DNA of 9,931 bases from an uncultured Pseudomonadota bacterium. Its GTDB lineage: Bacteria > Myxococcota_A > Polyangia > HGW-17. The translations under genes and the position numbers were made by a program. Below, in pieces: positions 1-4,826 of the stretch. Location: assembly GCA_938004375.1 (NCBI GenBank), contig CALKWH010000090.1, positions 1-9,931 of the forward strand. Direction: 5' to 3'. How positions within the stretch are numbered: the stretch's first letter is position 1; every line of letters starts with the position of its first letter. The notes beneath the pieces were generated by a model, which was given only the letters and a program-made list of their open reading frames with translations, made no database searches and was not told the DNA's origin.

Positions 1-46
1 ACCACCGAGATCTACACTCTTTCCCTACACGACGCTCTTCCGATCT
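1..46 (+). other. Illumina TruSeq P5/universal adapter contamination
   Basis: These bases match the 3' 46 bases of the Illumina TruSeq universal (P5) adapter without a mismatch, ending in the diagnostic GACGCTCTTCCGATCT. They are not genomic. Read on the minus strand, genomic sequence runs straight into AGATCGGAAGAGCGTCGTG, which is what adapter read-through at the 3' end of a read 2 looks like. The contig was evidently extended into an untrimmed read. The adapter adds a false DRKSVV tail and a stop codon to the minus-strand gene that reaches this end. The match is from memory of the adapter sequence and is unambiguous. Confidence 0.98.
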
Positions 47-528
47 TTGTTGCGCCGGCAGTCCTCCTCGCAGGGGGCAGGGCACACGCGTCCGAGGCAG
101 CCCGGCAGGGAGAGGGAGTCCTTGATGATGGCGAGCGCGCGGGCCGGCTCGTCCTGCCGCAGCGCCTGGATGAACCCCGGGATGTCCACGCCCGTTGGAC
201 ACTTCTCGTGACACGGACCGAAGCAGTCGCCGATATGATCCGAGAACATCAACTCCAGCGCCGTACGGCGCGCGATGCGGAGCTCGTCGGACGTGGCGGT
301 CACCACCATGCCCTCGGCCGCGGGGGTGGAGCAGGAGGGGACGAGGTTGGAGCGACCCCCCTCGAGCTTGACGACACACATGAAGCAGGAGGCGAACGGC
401 TTGTGGTTTTCCATGAAGCAGAAGGTCGGGATCTCGATTCCCAACCCGCGGGCGGCGTCGAGGATGGTGGCGCCGGCGGGCACGGACACGGTCTTTCCAT
501 CGATGGTGAGCGTTACGGTTGCGTCCAC
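47..528 (-). CDS. NuoG-like [2Fe-2S] / GltD-NfnB-type FAD oxidoreductase, N-terminal fragment (3' truncated by contig end)
   Basis: This is the first 160 residues of an iron-sulfur electron-transfer subunit, cut off by the contig end. Residues 1-80 form a plant-ferredoxin-like [2Fe-2S] domain as at the start of NuoG and [FeFe]-hydrogenases, with C37, C48, C51 and C66 (C-x10-C-x2-C-x14-C). Residues 98-110 carry H-x3-C-x3-C-x3-C, and C144, C149, C153 and C157 follow. This paired cysteine pattern is that of the N-terminal [4Fe-4S] domain of GltD, NfnB and dihydropyrimidine dehydrogenase. An FAD/NAD(P)-binding domain would be expected next but is missing. I chose the GTG at 528 because GGAGG lies just upstream and the protein then begins VDATVTLTIDGK, like family members; an in-frame GTG at 552 is the alternative. 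The gene follows the NuoF-like gene after 36 bases. The apparent end DRKSVV is adapter translation. Partners with this architecture occur in Stn transhydrogenases and in formate dehydrogenase or hydrogenase clusters; which one cannot be decided here. Confidence 0.88.
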
Positions 529-564
529 GGTTCCTCCGGATGCCGGCCGCACGGGCCGGGTCGT

Positions 565-2373
565 TCAATGGGTCTTCACGGCTCCGAACTTGCACACGTC
601 CCGGCACACGCCGCACCGGGTGCAGCGTTTCTGGTCGATGACGTAGGAGCCCCGTGTGCCGCGCACTCCCGAGATCGCCTGCACGGGGCAGTTCTGCATG
701 CAGGCGTCGCAACCGGTGCAGGTCTCCGGCGTGATCTCGAAGGTCGTCAGGGCCTTGCACACCCCCGCGGGACACCGCCGCTCGAGGATGTGGGCCTCGT
801 ACTCGTGACGAAAATAGCGCAGCGTGGTGAGCACGGGGTTGGGGGCGGTCTGGCCGAGCCCGCACAGGCTGGTGTTCTTCACCTGGTGCGCCAGCTCCTC
901 GAGGAGCTTCAAATCGGCGGCGGTGCCCTCTCCGGCGCAGATCTTCTGGAGCAGCTCGAGCATGCGCGTGGTGCCGATGCGGCAGAACGTGCACTTGCCG
1001 CAGCTCTCGTCCTTGGTGAAGTTCAGAAAGAACCGCGCCACATCCACCATGCAGGTGGTCTCGTCCATCACGACGAGGCCGCCCGAGCCCATGATCGCGC
1101 CCGTGCGATTGACCTCGTCGTAGTCGATCCGGGTGTCGAACAGGTCCACCGGGATGCAGCCACCCGACGGGCCGCCCATCTGCACGGCCTTGATCGGGCG
1201 CCCGGTGGAGGAGCCACCGGCCACGTCCTCGACGATCTCGCGGATGGTGATGCCCATGGGCACCTCGGCGAGGCCGCCGCGCTTGATCTTGCCCGCCAGG
1301 GCGAACACCTTGGAGCCCCGGCTCTTCTCGGTGCCCACCGAGGCGAAGGCGTCGCCGCCGTTCTGGATGATCCAGGGCACGTTGGCGTACGTCTCGACGT
1401 TGTTGATGTTGGTGGGCAGATCCCAAAGACCCTTCTGGGCCGGGAACGGCGGGCGCGGGCGGGGCATGCCGCGGCGCCCCTCGATGGAGGCCAGGAGCGC
1501 GGTCTCCTCGCCGCACACGAAGGCGCCGGCGCCTTCCTTCACCTGGATGTCGAAGGCGAAGTCCGTGCCGAAGATCCCCTTCCCCAGCAGGCCGGCGGCC
1601 CGGGCCTGGTCGATGGCCCGGTGCAGGCGCTCCACGGCCAGGGGGTACTCGGCCCGGCAGTAGATGTATCCGCGGTCCGCGCCGATGGTGGCGGCCGCGA
1701 TGGCCATGCCCTCGAGCACGGCGTGGGGATCGCTCTCGAGAACCGAACGGTCCATGAACGCGCCTGGATCGCCTTCGTCGGCGTTGCACACCACCACCTT
1801 GCGGTCCCCGGGAGCCTTGCGCGTGAACTCCCACTTGAGCCCGGTGGGGAAACCGGCCCCGCCCCGGCCGCGCAGACCGGACTTCTTCATCTCCGCGAGC
1901 ACCCAGTCGGGGCCGAGGTCCAGGGCGGTCCGCAGCGCCTCCCAGCCGCCCACGGCACGATAGGCGTGCAGGCTCTCGGGGTCGATCGCCCCGCAGTGCC
2001 GCAGCACGATGCGCCGCTGCTTGGCCAGAAAGGCCCCCGCGGGGCTGTCGGGGCTGTCCTCCCGCAGCAGGAGGCGCTCCACCGGCTCGCCGCCGCGCAG
2101 GTGCTTCTCGAGCACCTGATCCATCTTCTTGGGGGTCATGTCCCCATAGAGGAACACCTTCCCGTCGGCGTCGTGCAGCTCGACGAGGGGTTCCCGGTGG
2201 CACATGCCGTTGCAGCCGGTGATGGCCAGCTCCACGTCCCAGGCCGGTTCCTGGGCCAGCTTCCCCTGGAGATGCCGATGAACCTCCCGAGCGCCGGCTG
2301 CGATACCGCAGGAACCCAGGCCCACCACCAGGCGGGGACGTCTCTTCTCTTGGATCGAAGTCGGGGTCGTCAT
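565..2373 (-). CDS. nuoF: NuoF/HndC/HydB-like FMN- and NAD(P)H-binding subunit of a soluble electron-transfer complex
   Basis: This 602-residue protein is the diaphorase subunit that exchanges electrons between NAD(P)H, FMN and iron-sulfur clusters in the cytoplasm. Residues 12-100 are a thioredoxin-like ferredoxin domain with C22, C54 and C58. The flavoprotein core has the glycine-rich GLRGRGGAGFPTGLKWEF near 166-183, CNADEGDPGAF at 196-206 and the EGAGAFVCGEETALLAS stretch at 280-296. The N3-type [4Fe-4S] site is C458, C461, C464 and C504. Two C-terminal ferredoxin clusters use C552/C555/C558/C562 and C584/C587/C590/C594. Length and layout match HydB/HndC of hydrogenases rather than the shorter respiratory NuoF. 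The start is ATG at 2373, overlapping the upstream stop as ATGA, which implies translational coupling; a longer frame upstream is only read-through of the neighbour's antiparallel frame. Oddity: the first cysteine of the usual four in the N-terminal cluster is replaced by valine. Family assignment is firm; the parent complex is inferred. Confidence 0.95.
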   Translation of the reverse strand: MTTPTSIQEKRRPRLVVGLGSCGIAAGAREVHRHLQGKLAQEPAWDVELAITGCNGMCHREPLVELHDADGKVFLYGDMTPKKMDQVLEKHLRGGEPVERLLLREDSPDSPAGAFLAKQRRIVLRHCGAIDPESLHAYRAVGGWEALRTALDLGPDWVLAEMKKSGLRGRGGAGFPTGLKWEFTRKAPGDRKVVVCNADEGDPGAFMDRSVLESDPHAVLEGMAIAAATIGADRGYIYCRAEYPLAVERLHRAIDQARAAGLLGKGIFGTDFAFDIQVKEGAGAFVCGEETALLASIEGRRGMPRPRPPFPAQKGLWDLPTNINNVETYANVPWIIQNGGDAFASVGTEKSRGSKVFALAGKIKRGGLAEVPMGITIREIVEDVAGGSSTGRPIKAVQMGGPSGGCIPVDLFDTRIDYDEVNRTGAIMGSGGLVVMDETTCMVDVARFFLNFTKDESCGKCTFCRIGTTRMLELLQKICAGEGTAADLKLLEELAHQVKNTSLCGLGQTAPNPVLTTLRYFRHEYEAHILERRCPAGVCKALTTFEITPETCTGCDACMQNCPVQAISGVRGTRGSYVIDQKRCTRCGVCRDVCKFGAVKTH

Positions 2374-2852
2374 GCGTCCTTCCCTCCGTGGGTCCCGCGA
2401 TGGGCGGCCAGGGCGTCGGTGATCTTGCGCGGTGTCACCTTGCCCAGGGTGTCGGTGCCCAGCACCACCACCGGAGCGAGGCTGCAGCAGCCGACGCAGG
2501 CCACCGACTCGAGGGTGTACTTCAGATCCGGCGTCGTGTGCTTGTCCGGGATGCCCAACTGGTTCTCGAGGGTCTCGGTGAGGGTGTCGGCGCCGCCCAC
2601 GTGGCAGGCGGTGCCGTGGCAGACCTTGATGATGGTCTCCCCCACCGGCGAGAGCCGGAACTGGGAGTAGAAGGTAGCCACGCCGTAGAGCTGGCTGGGC
2701 GTGATCTCGGTGTGCGCGCACACGTGTTCGAGGGCCGAAAGCGGCAGATAGCGAAAGCGCTCCTGGATGCCCTGCAGGATCGGGATGGCCATCTCGGCGC
2801 CGGTCCCCTTCTCCCGCAGAATCTCGTCGATGATCGTCAAATCCACTGACAT
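2370..2852 (-). CDS. nuoE: NuoE/HndA-like [2Fe-2S] thioredoxin-fold subunit
   Basis: This 160-residue protein is the small [2Fe-2S] subunit that partners NuoF-type diaphorases. An N-terminal helical part (about 1-65) includes the family pattern LYGVATFYSQF at 55-65. The thioredoxin-like ferredoxin domain follows, with all four ligands: C78 and C83 (CHGTAC), then C119 and C123 (CVGCC, C-x3-C). The length is normal for HndA/NuoE. The start is ATG at 2852, because GGGAGG lies six bases upstream (2859-2864) and the protein begins MSVDL; an in-frame start at 2912 would add 20 unrelated residues and remove the leader. It is first in the leftward operon, behind the promoter at 2933-2961, and its TGA overlaps the ATG of the NuoF-like gene. 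It probably relays electrons inside the same complex as the next two genes. Confidence 0.95.
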   Translation of the reverse strand: MSVDLTIIDEILREKGTGAEMAIPILQGIQERFRYLPLSALEHVCAHTEITPSQLYGVATFYSQFRLSPVGETIIKVCHGTACHVGGADTLTETLENQLGIPDKHTTPDLKYTLESVACVGCCSLAPVVVLGTDTLGKVTPRKITDALAAHRGTHGGKDA

Positions 2853-2932
2853 GCGCGTCCTCCCGGGCGGATCACAGATGGTCCACCAATCACTGAAAAA
2901 GCCGCATTGCACAAGGACTTTCCATGCGCGGG

Positions 2933-2961
2933 AACATACAGGTTCCGACCCGGGACGTCAA
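2933..2961 (-). promoter_or_regulatory. Sigma70-like promoter for the leftward NuoE-NuoF-FeS operon
   Basis: On the minus strand, TTGACG (2961-2956, five of six consensus bases) is followed after exactly 17 bases by TATGTT (2938-2933, four of six). Transcription would start near 2926, giving a leader of about 75 bases before the ATG at 2852. Position, orientation and spacing all fit. A TTGTGAAAAT sequence just upstream (about 2966-2975) resembles half of a Rex operator, but no second half follows. Prediction from sequence only. Confidence 0.5.
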
Positions 2962-3013
2962 GCGGATTTTCACAATTACGGGCGGGTCAGGCGCCAACCA
3001 TGGAGGGTCCTGG

Positions 3014-3055
3014 TCCAAATCGAAGTCGAAGTCGAAATCGAAATCGAAATCGGGA
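3014..3055. repeat. Hexanucleotide tandem repeat, TCGAA(A/G)
   Basis: Seven consecutive six-base units read tccaaa, tcgaag, tcgaag, tcgaaa, tcgaaa, tcgaaa, tcggga. The central five units (3020-3049) differ only at the sixth base; the outer two are degenerate. The tract lies between the two divergent operons, about 50 bases from the leftward -35 and 130 bases from the rightward start codon. Arrays of this kind can change copy number by slippage. It does not look like a CRISPR, an origin iteron set or a coding repeat. Confidence 0.9.
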
Positions 3056-3161
3056 ATCCGTCCCGGTGGATCGACTCCCGTCCCCTTGTCCAGAACAACG
3101 GAACCGACCGCCCTGCGTTTTGATCGGCATTTCTTGTATGAATCATGTAATTGGGATAGAT

Positions 3162-3180
3162 TCACCCGGTGCGCGGGTGA
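3162..3180 (+). promoter_or_regulatory. Perfect inverted repeat overlapping the likely ribosome binding site of the solute-binding protein gene
   Basis: TCACCCG (3162-3168) and CGGGTGA (3174-3180) are perfect 7-base arms around a 5-base loop (gtgcg). The right arm contains GGGTGA, the only Shine-Dalgarno-like sequence before the ATG at 3186, ending five bases from it. As RNA, the stem would hide the ribosome binding site; as DNA, it could be a small operator. It is GC-rich but not followed by a T run, so it is not a terminator. Confidence 0.45.
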
Positions 3181-3185
3181 TCTGG

Positions 3186-4826
3186 ATGAAAATGACGAGA
3201 CTGCTGCTGCTGTTTTTGCTGGTGAACCCGGTCTCCTGCCGGAAGGAAGAGGCCGGCAAGCCCCTGGCCCACCACGAGACCATCACCGTCGCCTGGTCCA
3301 AGGACGTCAATACCCTCGACCCCGCCTGCGCCGTGGGCATGGAGTCGGCCGAGGTCGTCGCCCAGATGTACGAGGGACTGGTGACCACGGACCCCATCAC
3401 GCGGCAGATCCGCCCCCTGCTGGCCGAGCGCTGGGAGCAGAGCCCCGACGGCCTCGTCTGGGACTTCACGCTGCGCCAGGGCGTCCGATTCCATGACGGC
3501 ACCCCGCTGGATGCCGACGCCGTGGTGTTCTCCTTCCGCCGGCAGATGGACGCGGTGGTCGCCCATCGGGCCAAGCCCGACGATGCGCGTATCCCGCTGT
3601 GCGGCTACGATTACTGGAAGGCCTACTACGACGGGCTGATCCAGAGCGTCAAGGCCATCAACCCGCGGCGCATCCGCATCGTGCTCAAATACCCTTATGC
3701 GCCGTTCCTCAACAGCCTGGAGATGTTCGCGGTCAGCATTGTGCGGTCCTTCGACGTCGACGACATGGAGACCCTCAACAACCGTTCCCTGGGCACCGGA
3801 CCCTTCCGGCTCGTGTCGCGAACCCCGGACCGCATCGTGCTCAGCCGGAACGACCATTACTGGGACGAGTCCCGGGTTCCCGCCTTCCGCTACCTCGTGT
3901 TCCAGACCATCCGCGAAAACCGCCAGCGCCTGCTCGCCCTCGAGGGCCAGCGCATCGACTTCGCCTTCCACCTCAACCCCGCGCGATACCCGACCATCCA
4001 GCTCCATCCCCTCCTCCAGCTCCGGTCGGATTATTCGAACAACACCGTCTATCTCGCGCTCAACACCCGGCGCGGCCCCTTCGCGGTCCGCCAGATTCGC
4101 CTCGCCGTGGCCCACGCCATCAACCGGGACAAGATCGTGAAGATGGTCTATCAGGGGATGGCCGAGCTCGCCCATGGTCCGGTGTCCTCCCAGATGCTGG
4201 TCCAGGGCAAGCCCATCTTCCGCGAGAACGACCCCCTGGCCCGCTGGCACGACTACGACCCCGAGAAGGCCCGCGCGCTCCTCCGCGAGGGGGGCTTCGG
4301 CCTCGACGGGGAGCAGCGACCCTACACCCTGTATCTGATCCAGTCGCCCCGCAACTACCTGCCCGAACCCCTGCTGATGGCCAACCTCATCCGGCACGAT
4401 CTGGAGCAGGTGGGCATCCCGGTGCAGGTCAAGCCCACCGAGTACATGGAGTACAAACGCATCCTCAAGCTCGGACAGCACGACATGGCCATCCACGGCT
4501 GGGCGGGCGAGATCTCCGACCCCGACGAATATTATTACGGCCTGCTCCATGGCTCCAATGTGGTGAGGGCCACCGGCACCAACCACGCCTACTTCACCAA
4601 CGACCGCTTCGACGACCTCGTCAAGCGCGCCCGCCAGGCCCACGAGAGTGCCGACCTGCGCATCTCCCTCTACCGCCAGGCCACGGAGATCTTCCGGCAC
4701 GAGGTCCCCTGGGTGCCGCTGGCCCACGCCCGCGTGGTGATCCCCGCCAGCCGGCGGGTCTCCGGCATCGAGGTGACGCCGGCCACCTTTCTGGTCTACC
4801 GCAGCCTCCGGATGGTGGACCGATGA
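3186..4826 (+). CDS. Family 5 (peptide/nickel type) ABC solute-binding lipoprotein without adjacent ABC transporter genes
   Basis: This 546-residue protein is a periplasmic binding protein of the DppA/OppA family. Residues 1-18 are a short hydrophobic signal ending NPVSC with C18 as the likely lipid-attachment site; proline at -3 makes the lipobox atypical. Family blocks follow in order: ITVAWSKDVNTLDP (33-46), YEGL (62-65), LAERWEQSPDGLVWDFTLRQ (79-98), FHDGTPLDADAVVFSFRR (102-119), LGTGPFRLV (202-210), a central LALNTRRGPF (290-299), AVAHAINRDKIV (307-318) and GWAGEISDPDEYYYGLL (438-454). Dipeptide-binding DppA has GD where this has GE (E442), in the ligand amine region, so the ligand may differ. 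The start at 3186 puts GGGTGA five bases upstream; ATG at 3192 is the alternative. It is first in the operon and its TGA overlaps the kinase ATG. No permease or ATPase gene is present, so a sensing role, or use of a transporter encoded elsewhere, is likely. Ligand unknown. Confidence 0.92.
   Translation: MKMTRLLLLFLLVNPVSCRKEEAGKPLAHHETITVAWSKDVNTLDPACAVGMESAEVVAQMYEGLVTTDPITRQIRPLLAERWEQSPDGLVWDFTLRQGVRFHDGTPLDADAVVFSFRRQMDAVVAHRAKPDDARIPLCGYDYWKAYYDGLIQSVKAINPRRIRIVLKYPYAPFLNSLEMFAVSIVRSFDVDDMETLNNRSLGTGPFRLVSRTPDRIVLSRNDHYWDESRVPAFRYLVFQTIRENRQRLLALEGQRIDFAFHLNPARYPTIQLHPLLQLRSDYSNNTVYLALNTRRGPFAVRQIRLAVAHAINRDKIVKMVYQGMAELAHGPVSSQMLVQGKPIFRENDPLARWHDYDPEKARALLREGGFGLDGEQRPYTLYLIQSPRNYLPEPLLMANLIRHDLEQVGIPVQVKPTEYMEYKRILKLGQHDMAIHGWAGEISDPDEYYYGLLHGSNVVRATGTNHAYFTNDRFDDLVKRARQAHESADLRISLYRQATEIFRHEVPWVPLAHARVVIPASRRVSGIEVTPATFLVYRSLRMVDR

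Larger units (their letters stand above)
2853..3185. other. Divergent intergenic region between the redox operon and the sensing/transport operon
   Basis: This 333-base stretch separates the two divergent operons and I see no convincing gene in it. It holds, left to right, the ribosome binding site and promoter of the leftward operon, a hexanucleotide tandem repeat, a small inverted repeat (cggga/tcccg, 3051-3065) and a hairpin before the rightward operon. AT content rises at about 3118-3162, where the rightward promoter should lie. Candidate -10 elements there are TGTAAT at 3146-3151 and TAGATT at 3157-3162, but neither has a good -35 at normal spacing, so I make no firm rightward promoter call. 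Short open frames across the repeat on both strands only translate the hexamer (alternating Asp-Phe, Arg-Asn or Lys-Ser). Confidence 0.75.

Noticed and set aside
208..2670. Long plus-strand open frame of about 820 codons across the redox operon
   Set aside because: It lies antisense to clear NuoF/NuoE-like genes, its translation is a low-complexity Gly/Ala/His/Arg-rich shadow, and long antisense frames are normal in GC-rich DNA.
2961..2980. Possible Rex (NADH-sensing) operator, TTGTGAAAAT on the minus strand, upstream of the redox operon
   Set aside because: Only one half-site is visible; the expected second half (TTCACAA) does not follow, so I do not call an operator, though Rex control would be logical for these genes.
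3014..3055. CRISPR array or origin iterons
   Set aside because: Units are six bases with no spacers, and there is no AT-rich unwinding region or replication gene nearby.
3126..3141. Possible sigma54 promoter (GG...) before the solute-binding protein gene
   Set aside because: The GG at 3126-3127 is not followed ten bases later by GC, so the invariant spacing fails.
2890..3165. Small minus-strand open frame encoding an Asp-Phe repeat
   Set aside because: The alternating residues merely translate the hexanucleotide array, and I see no supporting ribosome binding site. It also overlaps the promoter of the leftward operon.
3162..4727. Long minus-strand open frame opposite the solute-binding protein gene
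   Set aside because: It is antisense to a well-supported family 5 binding protein; its Val/Gly/Asp-rich translation has no recognisable motif.
3599..4822. Upstream in-frame extension of the histidine kinase through the binding-protein gene
   Set aside because: The extension is Pro/Arg-rich out-of-frame translation of the binding protein. The ATG at 4823, overlapping the upstream stop and followed by a membrane anchor, is the sensible start.
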